Of a stretch of DNA of 64,000 nucleotides, positions 1 to 14,000 are shown in pieces. The stretch lies in the NCBI RefSeq assembly GCF_003672135.1, contig NC_039511.1, positions 11,930,464-11,994,463 on the forward strand, read 5' to 3'. Numbering within the stretch: position 1 is the stretch's first letter; the number at the start of each line of letters is the position of its first letter. The translations under genes were made by a program, and so were the position numbers. The notes beneath the pieces were generated by a model that worked only from the letters and a program-made list of their open reading frames with translations, was not told where the DNA came from and did no database searches. The stretch comes from Ooceraea biroi (Eukaryota; Arthropoda; Insecta; Hymenoptera; Formicidae).

Positions 1-3000
1 CTCTGTTTGCGTTATTTTACAAAATTCTCTATATGTGTAATAGTAAAATGAATAATTTCTGTTTATAACGAAAATCGGTATGCAGCTGGTATAAAGTATT
101 TTAATACATGAAAGGAAGGCATAAGGATGATAATTTTGAAATATTTTTATTATATTTAGTTTTTTGATTGTTTTTTTTTTAAATAAAAGACGTATGGGTC
201 GATTTCATCTTGTTACATAGTTTTATTAAATTTTGTAACGTAATTGCATATATATTCGTTAATTATTCATATTTATTTCCTTAATACTATATAGCAAACT
301 TTAACATTGTTTATTTAAAATTGCTCTCTCAAAATGGGATTCGATAAAATTCAATGGGATGCCCAAAATGAATGCCCATCTTTCTTAATTACGCGCATTA
401 TTTCCAGCATTCGGACCGACGCAGAATGCTTAGGAAATTTACATCTGATGCGCGAGAAACTCCGGAATATTTCTCTGACTACCATCCTGACATTTGACAT
501 GACGTTTTCCGTAACGTGACTTGAAATAGAAAGAGACGAACATTAAAGATCATGGAAAGGGTTCCGTCAGATCAATAAAGGCGCATGAAGTAGCCCTGAG
601 GCTGAAGTACAATAATTTCGGGAAAATTGCGTAGCAAGGGATTACAAATGTTGGGAAAGAGCAGGAGAGTCTGTAATAATGCCTGTAATATCCACATAAA
701 GACTGTGATATAATGGACCGTGCCAGTATACTTCCGGCATGGGAAAAGATGATTTCTTTGCTCTCGAAGTAGAAAAGTACTTGTTTTATTTCCGAGAGAC
801 AGAGATAAATATGAGGATAACGAGAGGGTTGCTATTTTTCTCCCTTTCTGCTCGCTCTCGACGAATTGGCGACGTTATTGCAATGTCCATCGAAGGAAAA
901 AGGAAGAAATAAGACGATTATCACAATTTGTTAGGATGGATATATATATCTCACGATACAAATACATGATTCGTAAAAACATTCCTTGTATAATTACGTA
1001 TAGCTTAAAAATTAGTTATAGTTTTTTAGCTGAGGGAAATATTCTTCTCCTTATAGAAGAAATATGATCATATATAGCACTAAAAAGTATTGCCCAATCT
1101 TTATTACCGAATACTTCATTATATTGATTGGCAGCGATATTGGCAATCGTCAAACCGGCGGTTTCTCTCTTTGTGCGTCGAGATATGCTTCTCGCGTGAT
1201 TTTTACCTCGCGAAACTTCGTCGCATTTTACTCTAATAGCACGAAATCGTACCTCATCCTGGCTCGTATCCGTGTTAGTACAATATTCCGTACTCCATCT
1301 GACCGTCGTCTATTTTCAAAGAGAAATCAGGGCGACTCGCTACAATACGGTGGAGTGGAGCTGGACGATAACGCGCGGATAGTCAGTAACAACAACCAGG
1401 TAGGGAAGAAAAGGAAGGGTTGTATACGTGCAGGAAGGTTGAAATTACGACTGTATATTAAACAAGGGCGCATGCGGCGTGAATAGACGTTGAACATGGT
1501 CTACCTTTAGCGTTGTCACCGGTGTGATAACGTCAGGGGCCTGGTATATGGAAGCTCGCGTGGCTCAAAAAATTCCCCGTATATTAACACAGTACGAAAC
1601 TCTTGCGGAAATATTGAGTCAGATAACAAGTACGAAAAATATTTTAGAGCCACGCACCCTCGATCGTGATCCTCGAACGCACAATTAAAAACGAATGACG
1701 AGAGTTTTCATAACAACGAGAACTCTCGATGCACTTGGTGCCACCGTATGATTGCAATTTTTGTTGCACAAAACGCGTGCGCGCGATTATATTGCTAGAT
1801 TTCTTTTCCACTCAGCGAATTAATATGATGAAAATCGAGAAATAATACTCGCAATGCAAACCTCGAGTTATATAATTATCAGTAATATAATTATCAGTTT
1901 TATGATGTAATTGGTCCTATTTTATGGTCCATTGAAAATCCATTGTAAATATTTTAAATTCATATCCATTTGTAAATGTTGGAAATTGAATGCAAAGAGC
2001 GCTGGATAGCGAACACGTACTAATATAATTAAACGATAATTTGTACACACATAAAACACGTAAGTCTGAGAATTAACAAACGAGAATGTAATACACGGTA
2101 ACTCAATAACTCAACCGGATATATAAAAACCGCGCGCGCTAACGAAAGGTAATGCCAACTTAAAAATCACGACAACTATTAGTGCCATCTCTATGCATGA
2201 CGTCTAGAACACAAAATCTCCAACAGTAAATATTTCATTACATGCGTTAGTGTAGTTTATGAAAATAATTAAAATTTGGTACTCTAAGGCAATGCAAACT
2301 AAAATCCATCGTTAATTATATTATATATGATGTAAACATGTATCTACTCGTGATACATTTTACTTTTTAACAATGTTTAACGGTGTTTAATTTATGACAA
2401 ACAGGAATTTACGAAATTATTTAGTGAATCCTTAAGCTACGTGCTTGTGGTCTTTAATAGTGCTTCGTTGGTGGCATTGTTTGAAGTCGAAACACGCGAG
2501 AAACAGGAACGAGGGAACGAAAGTAATACCCGGGTCTATTCTTGCCGCGAAATATATGAATATTTGTTGTTCGTGTACGTTTTGCACAAAGAAGGAAAGA
2601 ATAAGTCGCAATAAAGGAACAATCAAAGGCGTGCGCTATGATTGAAATACGTGCTTGAAGGAATAATAAGAATGCATTCTCTGGAATGTACAAAAGAGTA
2701 TACAGGCCAATGAATAGCAATAAGAAAATAGCGAATTATCGATCTTACTTAATTCTTACCTAAAACTGTAAATTAAGCTTTTTATTAAAATTATGATACA
2801 TTTACTACGTTTTTTACGCATTTATGAAGTTATTAAAAATGTTAATTTTGTTTTTTTTACGGAATTCGAGAATTTATTTCTTAACGCAAAGGCAACACGC
2901 GACCCCGAAACTCATTAGCGATTAGGAATTTATACTCGGATTCGCTATTTGCGTGGTGACCAATAAACTGTACAATTTACTTCACTGGCCATTTTCAATG

Positions 3001-4591
3001 AGCCGCGCAGTAAAGCGCGCGCGTCAGCTTAATCCTCTTTCGTTCCACTTTCCTATCCGCAAGCGCAGCCGTTTCCTCGCTCTCGCTCTCACGCCATCGT
3101 ACCGAATTCAGCTTACGAGATCCGCGCGGTTTCGGAGTTCTAATATCAAATCGTTCGTGAATATACGTCTAGCACGTTATACATCTATTCATCGACCGGT
3201 AAAAAGTCTACAAGTTAATCAGCCAATTTATTAATCAATAAAAAATCAAACAGTCGGGCAACGGCGTTTGATGCGAAATCGCGATCGAATCTGCGACCAC
3301 CGGCGATAATGACGAGCGGTAATCACTTTTTAATGGAGGAGTTACTGCAATAAAGATTGCTCCGAAACAATCAAGTTGCGAGTTGCCATCGCAAGCCGAT
3401 AAGTCTGGCAACTCGTTAAACACGGCCATTCGGGAGCTCCGGGCATATAAACTCGGATTAGTTTCGGTCCGCGTGGTGCAGAGCAGCCCACGTAGTTTGA
3501 TCCGATGAAGTTCCGATAGTGGCGATTTCCCCGGCAACGTCGTATCGGATTCGCCGCGTCTCGCTAACGCTATTAGCGCGCCGCTCGCTCGTATAAACAG
3601 ACGCGTCACGGATATATTAATCCGTTGTGTATGCCCCGCAAATTAATTCGCCGTGGAAAATAGCCGTTTATGAAAACGCCAAGTTCACCAGAACGTTTTA
3701 ATCCTTTTGCCCGGACAGCGATTTTGTATGTTTCTCCTGTCGAGCTCCTGAAATGCTATATTATCGCGTTTGTTTAACTAACGCGTTCCACATCGCTTTT
3801 AACTGGAGAATGATTCTTCGAAGATTGGCTGTAAGCGTGCGAATGAATTTTTCGGAAATTATGTAACACAAATTGTAAAATCTTGAAAATCTTTGAAATC
3901 TTTGAAAATTATATTTTACATATTGTACATAAGAAATATATAATATAGTTTGGAGTGTGTCGAGATGGCGGAAAGACTGGTGTGCAACGCAAGTGGCGCG
4001 AGATTAGCGTCGTGCCGGTAAAAGTTAATAGCATAATTAATGCTCTCAGGTAAATCCTTCTTTAGCAGTAACGGGCGCGTATACGCGGCGTTTTTAATCC
4101 GCCATATCTTCCGGAAACTTCCGTTTTTTATTTTGTCGAGCTCTCGACTCGTAACTCGCGCAGGGTATACGACACCGCGGGTATTATTACATTTTTCCAG
4201 GCTTCCCCGCGATAAATTTCGCAGCTCGCGGTGTTAATGGCACTACGTGATACCAGCTGAGAGCTTTAAAGCGAGGTCAAACGAAAAACCTCGTGAAAAA
4301 TATGCCTCTGCGTGTACTGCACTAGAAGATAATTATTTTTACCTTTAGCGTAAGCAACGCCACACAGTAATTTTATCGTTCATGATTAACAATCATCTCT
4401 TGATTACTTGATTACCGCGTCTTTTTTTATTCAGCTTTTCGCAACATTCCGAGAAAGAGGATTAAAATTACAATTTCTGAAGTCAGTTGAATTTTAATTA
4501 ATAGTGATGTTAATATCATTTATTAATAGCAATCAATAACATCTACAGCGTCCCAGGAATATTCTCTGACGAATGTTTCTTTGTCTTGCAG
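1..4591. other. upstream region of gene 1, no recognised exon
   Basis: This stretch precedes the acceptor of the leader exon of the glycosyltransferase gene and is either its first intron or 5' flank. AT-rich DNA alternates with CpG-rich patches, clearest at about 2990-3160 and 3240-3620. Short open frames here, including one of 140 codons at 1064-1486, show no recognisable domain and look like chance frames. I see no transposon ends, tRNA or conserved exon. Any promoter or transcription start could not be placed. Confidence 0.5.
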
Positions 4592-4862
4592 ACGTAAGCG
4601 CACCTTCGTCCGAGGGGGCGCCGCGAGGGTCCGCGAAGGTGATGCTTCTGGTGAGCGGAAGTGAGGAGCCCCAGGCGGCCTTTTCTCACCTCGTGCCCAT
4701 CAAGGGAGGCGGAAGAAGACTGCAGCAGTCTCGTCGGTCCCAGGGCAGCGAGCTGCAGCAGCTGAAATTGAGGAAGCGGCCAGTGCGAGGGAGCATTTCG
4801 TGGTGCACGACGGTGCTCCTCTAACGGCGGCTAGGAGGGAGTTATGGTGTCTCGCGCATGCA
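4592..4862 (+). other. 5' leader part of exon 1 of the glycosyltransferase gene
   Basis: A polypyrimidine tract and a good acceptor (ttgtcttgcag, ending at 4591) suggest that the exon begins at 4592. In the frame of the coding sequence there is a stop at about 4662-4664 and then no ATG until 4863, so this part should be untranslated leader. It is GC-rich and contains a 60-codon open frame in another register plus a two-codon ORF touching the start codon. Any further upstream exon or transcription start was not identified. Confidence 0.5.
4642..4824 (+). other. upstream ORF (60 codons) in the leader
   Basis: An ATG-initiated frame of 60 codons, rich in Arg, Ser and Gln, ends with TAA 38 bases before the inferred start codon and is in a different frame from the main protein. 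It resembles no family I know. It could be a translation-lowering uORF or a chance frame in GC-rich DNA. If the leader exon is real, ribosomes scanning from the cap meet this ATG first. Confidence 0.35.
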
Positions 4863-4866
4863 ATGA
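4858..4866 (+). promoter_or_regulatory. minimal uORF overlapping the start codon
   Basis: The sequence ATGCAATGA encodes Met-Gln-stop, and its stop codon overlaps the inferred main ATG at 4863-4865. Its context is poor (C at -3 and C at +4), whereas the main ATG has G at -3. Leaky scanning or termination-coupled reinitiation at the main start is therefore plausible. The arrangement is directly visible; the regulatory role is inferred. Confidence 0.35.
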
Positions 4867-5023
4867 CTGTGGCCGCCGCAGCCGTGGCACTGTGGCATCG
4901 TGCCCACCTCTACAAGGCACTCGCCTGCATCGTCCTTGCTCTGATCGCCGTTCAGTACCTGCTTAGTGGTGGTGTGCTCGACCGCCGCTCCATCGAAACC
5001 ATCTTCACCATCAACGCGACCAG
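4863..5023 (+). CDS. glycosyltransferase coding exon 1 (residues 1-54)
   Basis: ATG at 4863 is the first in-frame Met after an in-frame stop about 200 bases upstream. It is followed by a short basic stretch and the hydrophobic anchor ALACIVLALIAVQYLLSGGV, as expected for a Golgi type II enzyme. The donor is CAG|GTGAGT at 5024, leaving two bases (AG) of the Arg54 codon. The start is inferred from membrane topology and from total length against the family. Confidence 0.85.
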
Positions 5024-8000
5024 GTGAGTGCCACCTTGTCAAAGGGATTTCCCTTTTGAACCCTTTTGTTGATTCTAAACTGTGGTTGCAATGTCTCTTG
5101 AGTTGTTGCATGAAATGCCTGAGCGCTTATTAAGAAGGATTGGATATTACAATTTCGTTTCTGGACTTTTGCCGCTATTCTAAAAGTTAGTTTTCTTTAG
5201 TCGTTTATATTTTTCGAGCTTCGAGCGAGGAGTATTAGATTGAACTTGTAGACATCAAGAGGATCGAACTTGGAGAACTGAATTTTGAAAATTTAAATGT
5301 TACCTTTATTACAGGTAGAATTTACAAATATTTGATTCTTAAAGATTCTTGAATATACTCATTTGCATAAACATGTAACGTTCATAAATAATTTCTATCA
5401 CTTCTACGCGATGATTTACTCGAACTCGAACTAGTAAGTTGGCCATCTGGGACTCGGCGAAAATAGCGTGTTTTCAATTTATGCATCTACCCGCTGCATC
5501 CCTCACAATAAATCCGCATATTCGCCAAAGTGCGCGCGTCGAGTACCTATTCCAGCTTCATGCGGATCTCGGCGCGCATCTTGCGAGCTATTCGATGTAG
5601 ATCCCGAGGCTTGCGGAACTCGTGGTATCCGCGGCTTAAATTCCGTACAGAATTTGCGTCGTCCGCTTTACGCGCGCGCGTTATTGCAACGAGGACAACG
5701 ACAGGGCAGATGCACGCGTTCTCGTAACACCGCACGTTAATTGCGGGCGTCGGATTCCCGGTTTAATAATTGGCCAACTCGTCGTTATTCATCGTCGACG
5801 CCTCGTATCCGGGAGTTCGCCGAGTCAGCGCGTTGCGTAGTGTCGCGAATTTACGAGCGAGTGACAAACTACCAGCTCCGTTCGCCGTTGTTGACGTGAA
5901 CTTTCCGCATGCGAAGTTTCGCGGGAAATCTCGCGGAAAATCCCTCGTCCGCGACTGAGCTGGATTAACAGTCGACAGTCAACTACGATTAATGATAATC
6001 TCTTTTGGTAAAATTAAAAAAAATTGTTAATTTAATCTATTGATTAATTTTTTTATATAGTGCACCAGCATGAAGAATTTAGGGAGAGATTTATTAGCAA
6101 ATATTAATATTAACGGTAATATCTATAACAACATAGTAATTATTTATATTTATAAAATGGATTATATAGTGATTTATAATTTACAACGAAAAAGCTTTTA
6201 GTTCTTTTTAAAATAAAATTTGTGTAGCCCATTTTTCAGGCACCGTCTACATAATTACGTGCCGCTTTCCGCAAAGCGTTAAAGCGGTTCGAGTGAAATT
6301 GAACGATGATAGGAAGCAAAAATATATGTCTGCAAAGCGGTCGGATAAAAGAGCGTATTGAATTGATCGCAGTGTTCGAACAACTCCATTATTCGCAGTG
6401 AAATTTCATCGTTAAATCCGCCATCGCTATAATCACTGTCCCCCGGATTATTTAGCCAAGTAATCGAAGTCCGGAGTGCGAATCATGATTGAATTTCGCC
6501 GAAACGTTTTTGCGCGCACACGGCGTGACGCGTCACTCATTATTATTACAAAACTGGCGTAATGTGATTTTCAACGTTGTAATGGGTACTTTGAACGCGT
6601 GCAGCCGACCACGATAAGTAACATCGATGCCAGATACACGTAATGAGCCGGATAATCGTATCTCGCCCGCTGCAAAATTACCCGTAGGCTCTTCATCCCC
6701 TTTGCCACGAAAGCTCATTAGTATTTCGCAATCATCGTTGATCATCATCTTTGCGTCGCTTGAATTTACAAAGTTACTAGAATGTATCAACTTGATTTGT
6801 GTTCTTTTCTTATCGAAATTTTATTTTTCTTTATCAAAAAGGGAAATATTATTTGATTAATATTATTTAAGCTAAATATTATTCGATAATGATTAGTAAA
6901 GTTTAAAGTTTAAGTTTCAAGTCTTACTTAATAAGAAAGAATAAATCGAGAAAGAAAGCGAAGCAGATTTCTATTTTATTTCTATTTTTAGAAATTATTT
7001 TATTATCTTATATAATTATCTTTTCTAAAGCAAATTTCCTTCTCCTTTTCTCTCTCTCTCTCCCTCTCCCTCTATTGCAAACAATTATTGTGTTCATGAA
7101 AAATGTCGCGCTGCAAATTTCGCGAATATCGCTTAATAACATCTCACTCGAGAACCTCCGGAGATATATTTATCATGCTTCATCACGCTTCTCCATCCCT
7201 ATACTTTGCATAAGAACGAAAAATAACATGTATTATTATAGAGACTTTTGTACATGACATATTTGTATGCCGCCAAGTATGCCGCTCGTGTAACTGAATG
7301 TAACCCTGTAGCTTAAGATCGGTTCTTATCCTTTGGGGCTCACGGCAGACACACGGGAAATCTCATTACCCGGCTACGTAACGAGGCAAAGTGGCTGCTT
7401 AACGACGACGCTGGTACACGCGCGATTTACGGAACCCTCCTAATGGGAAATAATCGGTTGCTCTTGTGCTCTTGCGTCGGTATCGATCGTGCGCGCGCGC
7501 GCGACACCAATGAATTCAACAAGGGTAATTTGGCGAACGAGACCTCGCAATCTCGAGTTAAATCTTGAATTGAAATTAAAGGCAAAGAATAATTTATCAT
7601 AAAAAACTATATCGTCGAACTTAAAGTTGATGTACTTTTTCATGTCTGCGTTAAAAGTATTTAAATCAATTTCAAATTTCTTTCAAGTAGAATGTAAAGT
7701 AGAATAAAATTCAATTATTTATATATCGTATTTTTTGTTAGGGAGTAAATCAATTTTGTTACTTGTGTATTATGTTCATATTGCCTTATTTTACGTCTAT
7801 TTGAATTTTATCTTTTATATATAACGTGCAGATATTCTGGGAAATTCGGGCAGCCTTTTCCACAATGCTTTTTCGTGTTTATTGTTCCTAATCTCTGCAA
7901 TTAAGCGTTTTCGCGCCAATGCGCACTGCGAAATGAAAAGCATGTCGTTGCAGCGGTCGCACCGTTGTTATTACGAAGAAACACGTCGCAGGACATGTAG

Positions 8001-11000
8001 AGAAAATGTGGGAATAGAGATGGCTGCACTACGATGTAGGTTGTACATGCATGCATGTAATAAAGTATTCTATCCATCATTTCCGCAGCTGAAAATATCG
8101 TAATTTTGTTTTTATATTATTTGAAAATAATTTTTCACGCGATTGCACTAAAAGAGACATGGAAAAAACATCTGTTATTTGCAATTATCTGTTATTATTC
8201 TTTGATACGGCATATACGGAATTGATTTTACGAGAAAAACGAGCTCGATATTGTTAATATCCGAGATAAAAATATGGTCATCCCTCAAGTACTACGTCAT
8301 CGTTCTATCGGACGAAAGCTTCAGGGTCTCAAACGGAAGTTGAGAATATTCTTCGGAAAATCCCCAGCCGAGATACGTGTAGTCTCGTCACAACATCGGA
8401 TTTAGCTGTCTCGATCATCCGTGATATTACAATGTATCGCTATTGGGGAATATCAGACATCAGTTTGCTCTGTTATGTGACTTTTCTTCGAAACGCGAAT
8501 TTTATAAATTTCGTCATGTATAAACGTAAATTAAAACTGCAGATATATCGATAATATTTGCCTCATGAAGATGTCGCTGTTCTTTGATAAATTTTTTTCT
8601 TGAATTAGAGCCTCTTTCATAGGCTTTCCCTTTTAGGTAAATAAAGGGTGAGGAGATTTTCTTGAATAAAAATGTGAGTAACGGAATGAAGTTTGCTTTT
8701 TTAATTAGTTTGATATCATAATTTTTTTCTACATTTTTGCTTGTGAAACTACACTTTTGCGGCGAGTTCGGCAAACGAGGTCTTGTCAAGCTTTTAACCG
8801 ACATTTTCGTTCGCGACATTGCCGATCGATGAGGAGTTTCCTTCTTTGACGATCTCGAAATGTCTCCGAGGACCCTCGACTCGTCTTTGCTATTTTTCTA
8901 TTCTTTTTTTCTTTCTTCCGTTCTTTTTCCTTTCTTCTTTCCTTTATTCCTTCCTTTCTTTTTTTCTTTATACGTTCTATCCTTCCATACTTCCTTTCTT
9001 CCTTCCTTTCTTCCTTCCTTCCTTCCTTCCTTCCTTCTTTCCTTCCTTCCTTCCTTCCGTTCTCTGTTATTTCTTTCAGATATAGGTGATCAGCGCGTCG
9101 TCTTAATATTAAAAATGCATCATCCTTACAACTCCTTCAATATCTATCTTAATATCATCGTGAATGAAATAAAAATAAAATTATTTAAGACTTTGTTCGA
9201 TGAATTTTATCGAAACAGTTTTGAACGTTATCGAATATCTTGTCGATCGTAGATACCTTAATGGACAATTCATCCATGAAAAAAGTTCGAAGCCATCTTC
9301 TGAAACTTTGTAATCTCCGATATAAGTATACCGAATAAGACTGTCAAAGAAACATCTTATAATCTATATCGAGAATTAAAATGCTAAATAATCAGTTAAT
9401 AATAATGAAAAGTTTTACATAAATAATTAATTCAATCTTGTGTTTTATTTCGCAGATGACTTCTAAAACTTTCAATCACGATTACGTCATATAAATTAAA
9501 AATTTCGCCTTTGTGATACGCGCATCACAAACGCATCACATCAGGATACGTTTACAAATCGTCACCAGTTGAAAGCTGGAGCTGCGGAAATACATTCGCC
9601 GCGATTTTGTCATCGCGTGACCACTCGTCGATCGTGCGCTGCTTTTAAGATCCCCGTCACGTACAGAAAAATATACCTGCATATCTGCAAGTCCTATATC
9701 GAGCTCTCTCCGCCACTTTTCTCGCTGCTTTCCGCGTTCCCGTTGTGGCGATGATACCCTCGAAGCCGCTCCATAGCTGCGGGTAAGATTTCCACGGATT
9801 CTGATCCGGCTGCAGCAGCAGCAGTAGCAGCAGCATAACTGGCAAAATATTTCCGTGCCAGGTGGTGCACGTAGCCGATCTCGTATCGACGGCACAGATG
9901 AGTCATGTCAGATTTATGCCGCTCCGGACGTGACGAGAATTCTGCCGAATTCTCCCGTGTTCGAGAGATCTTCCTCTTGTGACTGCACGCGCATAGAGAC
10001 GCATCCTCTATATTATATTAGTAGCTCATATCCATACGCAATGAGGACGTACGAGTTCATCTTTGATTTCCGGAAATGGGAGTATTCATGGATGTTAAAA
10101 CGTTTTGCAGATATATCATATCATTAGCTCAATTTTTGATTTTTGATTTATTATTAATATCAAAATATTTAACAAAAATAGTGATGGAAATTTGTAAAGT
10201 TGATGAATCTTCAATTCTCTTTTGCGGATTATTAAAATATTTAAATAATTTCTCTTATATCGAATAATTATTTTTCATGGACGAATTAATTCTTGTTAAT
10301 CCTTAATTGTTTTAGTTTTTTAGTGAAATTTACGTTATTTTGAACCCCGGCATAGGATTTTAATGGCTTTAAATCCTTTAAACGCATCGAGGATCAACGT
10401 GAGTCTTGTCATCGTCATCTGGAGTGACGAGGATTCCTCTTAAGTCTCGCAATCGGGTGAATCGTTAGCCGCTCTTATCCGTTTCCTCTAAACACGCGCT
10501 TCTAGCCCGTTTACTTCAAGCGGGTATATAAGATAGGACGTGGATTTAATTAAATTTGGAACGACGCCTGATATACCTCTCCCTGTGCTCTTCGTCTTCC
10601 CAGAGTATCGCGAGATATCGAAACTATCTTACAGTTGGGATAGATTAGTCCGAAAGTTTAAGCATAATTATTAACTACTATTAATTTAACAAGAAAATAG
10701 AATGAGAACGAATAGAATAGAAAATTGTTAATAAGATTATAATAGTTTCAAAGAATACCTTTCGGAGAAAAGTTTTTGACATTTTTGCGCCTTTTGTTTA
10801 ACATGATTTATTATTTATATAATATCTCCTATTTATTGTACAATTTTTTATATCATATATGACTTTAATCACTTATCAACCGATACATTCACTCTGTGAT
10901 AAGCTTTCTTAAATTTCCAACAATCTCGAATCGAGTTTCGCGGCTGGATTGTTAATTTAGTTGAAACTGGAGACATGCAAGCCATATATTTTGTAATCTC

Positions 11001-14000
11001 ATCAAGAGCTAACGTTCTGAATTGGTTCGAACATAATGACACCATTGTTGCATTCGGTCGAATTAGAAGACATTTTCCTCGAGGCACAAATCGCCTTCGC
11101 GATTAGACGGTCAATCGACCCCTTAATTGCCAGGCAGCTCCCTCGATTATCGAGATGTTACACAGTCAGCCTCGTGATAGCCGCGTGTAACTTGCTGGAT
11201 GTGCAATCGACAGATAATTGGCTGCCGGATGTATGTACCGTGTGCGTGCAGGACGATATTCCTGCGAACTCGGCATTAACTGTGGAACCGTTAATGCGAA
11301 ACGATCACCAATTAGCGTTAATACAGTTTCACGTTCGTATAGTGGATTACGTGAAACCGATGTGCGAGTACTAAAAAGTTATCTCCCAATTCTGAGCTAT
11401 TTGTCTGTCTTTCTGCCTCGCGCGTGCTGACGGAAAATCATTACGTTCGTATCAAGGTTTCTTTGTTTGACAAATTAATTTTGTCAGGATTCAGCTGTTT
11501 AATGTAATTTTCTATTAACGCTACTCTCTGTACAAGCGAAATGAAAATTTAATAGCACATCTGAAGAGCTTTTTCGACTCGACGACTCTTGTATAATAAT
11601 AATAATTCTTGACGCGCCGAGACAAAAGAGCGCATTGAGGAATGTATTTTTTATGAGTGTAATTTTCGCATACTCTCAGCAATTTTTAATGCGTTTACAT
11701 TAATATTCCCTCTTTTCTGTTTCGTTTGCAGATACGCGGATCGCTCGTACAGGACCCATCCGCGCGGTCTAATCATATACGGCCCGGCAACCGTTATACC
11801 AAGTCTGAATGGAGGTGGAAATGCATCTTCAACAATTTTCTCTATATTGGCCAAGAGCCACTCGAACTCATCTCGCTCCGAGTCCATGCCGATCAGAAAT
11901 CTGGCCGGCAACGGTGGAACTGCGCGTGAGCTTCCGGTGGCAAACACGACCAGTAATGCGACGATCCCTCGGTGCCCCCTTATCCCACCAAATCTGGGTA
12001 AGTCTAGAAAATTAATAGAGACCCTCGAGACGAATTGCTAATGGCGGTTCTTTATCGAAAATGCGAGATTATTGAAGAAGATTTTAGATTCTATAGATTC
12101 ATGGGTCCAACGATACAAAATTGTATATTAATATGAAATTAATGTAAATGAAGTTATATTATTAATTAATTTAGGTTATATTATATTATCTTACTTTATG
12201 GTGTATGTTTGGTGTATGTATGAGTTTATCTCATTTCTAGAAAAATTATTTAAGATTGATATGTTCCCATTCTTCTGCTATTTTAAGATATTGACATTAA
12301 AGTTTTCGAATCATCGTGTGACATTATAATTAAATTGTTCCCTATAAAAATCTTACTCCTGAAAACGAGAATTTTCGAAAAAAGAACTAAAAAACCCATG
12401 CATATATCTAATATTATATTATATTAATATATTAACACATTAACAATAAGATTTGGATTGCGCTTCTTTTTCTCAATCGTTCATCCTTTATTTCTAGTTG
12501 GACCAGTGGCCGTCAGTAAGTCGCCACCACCGTTGTCCGAGATGGAGAGGTCATTTGTGGAGGTGAAGGCGGGCGGCAAGGGTCGTCCCGCAGACTGCGT
12601 CGCCAGGCATCGTGTCGCCATAATCATTCCGTTTCGCGACCGACCGCAGCATCTGCAGACCCTTCTCTACAACTTGCACCCGATCTTGCTGCGCCAGCAG
12701 ATCGACTATCAGATCTTCGTGATCGAACAGGAAGGTGAGTAGCTCTAAGATGTTGCTCACATGAAACTACCTGACCGCGAATGCGTTTTTTGCGTATGGA
12801 AAACTGCATCGTGACCGCAATTCACGAGATGATCGCAGAATTGTTAGAAACATCCCGCACTCTGCACTAATAAATCTCGACTGATAAATCAATATTAATT
12901 CTGCAAATCATTGTAATTATTGTGATATTTATCTCATCAGTATTAATAATTCACGGTATTAATAATCACGATATTAATAATTCAATTATTATAATCACAA
13001 TTCTGCTATATGATTCTAAATGCTTGTACACGAATTGTAGAATTCTAGGAAATCATGAAATCTAACCCCGATTAAATCAGACATAAATTAAACACCGCGA
13101 ACGACCACCTCCATCTAATTATTCCACAACTATAGTTAATTTGCGAGAATCTTGAATCTTGGCGGGCGGTCGATAGATTCTAGTGCTTCGATGGTACCTT
13201 TGAGGGCGCGTGGTTTGCTTCCGCAGGGCGAATATAAACGTACTCCGAGCTTCTCCCTCGTCGGTCTACCATCTACTCTCGCTGGCTGGTGCGTGTATAA
13301 GCCGATACTTCACCACGATTTATTGCCGCCTAGCGGACGTTCCTCCTGCTTGCGTATTTTCCTGCCTGTCTCTCCGGGCGGGGACTCTCCTGCCGGAAAG
13401 AGAATGCGGGCGAAACAGGAGTCAAGATGGAAGAAACTGCTTCAAAGTTCCTGTCGTGGTCTCTGAGCTCTCCGACTTAATTTTTAATTAAATTCGCATA
13501 CGTTGTCTCTCTCTCTCTCTCCCTCTCTCTCTTTCTCTGTCTGTCTTTCTCCCGCTCCCTTTCTCTCTCTTTTCTTCTCTCATACTTTTTCGGCTCGAGT
13601 TCGACTGAGGCAACGCTAGCGAAACGACGCGAGATAGTTCCACCAACGTGGCGCCGGTTATTTTTTAATGAAAGTTTTAGTGGCCTTTAGAATTTGCCTT
13701 GTGCGTGTGCACAGTTTTTGCTGGTTTGTTTGACGATGTCGGCACGAGGATACGCTCTCTCGCGAAAGCATTGCCGCTATGGGCCGCTCCGACGTCGGGC
13801 TCACGTTGTAATTACATCTCTTAAATCTTAATTACAGAGTCCGTTATATGTTGCTTTACGAGGATGCTTTATGACGCGCTCTTAAAGCTGATGATTACAG
13901 ATCGCGACTACCGCAATAACTCGTGGAATGGGATGAAGAATGCACGGGAATTATATATATTTCGTAATTTGTAAATGGGAAATCTTTTATTTGTTTGTTT

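Larger units (their letters stand above)
5024..11731 (+). other. intron 1 of the glycosyltransferase gene (6.7 kb)
   Basis: Bounded by a GTGAGT donor and a tttgcag acceptor. It contains CpG-rich patches (about 5520-5960), long AT-rich stretches, a CT-rich tract near 7041-7073, a long TTCC/TTTC tract at 8894-9060 and a CAG-type repeat at 9811-9835. Open frames such as the Cys-rich one at 9536-9895 on the minus strand arise from these repeats. No exon or transposon end was recognised. Confidence 0.75.

Noticed and set aside
1064..1486. 140-codon ATG frame on the plus strand
   Set aside because: No recognisable domain or exon context, and composition fits a chance frame across an AT-rich to CpG-rich transition.
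8819..9252. Phe/Leu/Pro/Ser-rich frames resembling a hydrophobic protein
   Set aside because: They are translations of the TTCC/TTTC microsatellite in two frames.
9536..9906. Cys-rich and Ala-rich minus-strand frames
   Set aside because: They come from an interrupted CAG trinucleotide repeat and overlap each other in three frames.
11015..11030. tRNA B-box-like GGTTCGAAC on the plus strand
   Set aside because: No A-box upstream, no acceptor stem and no T-stem pairing.
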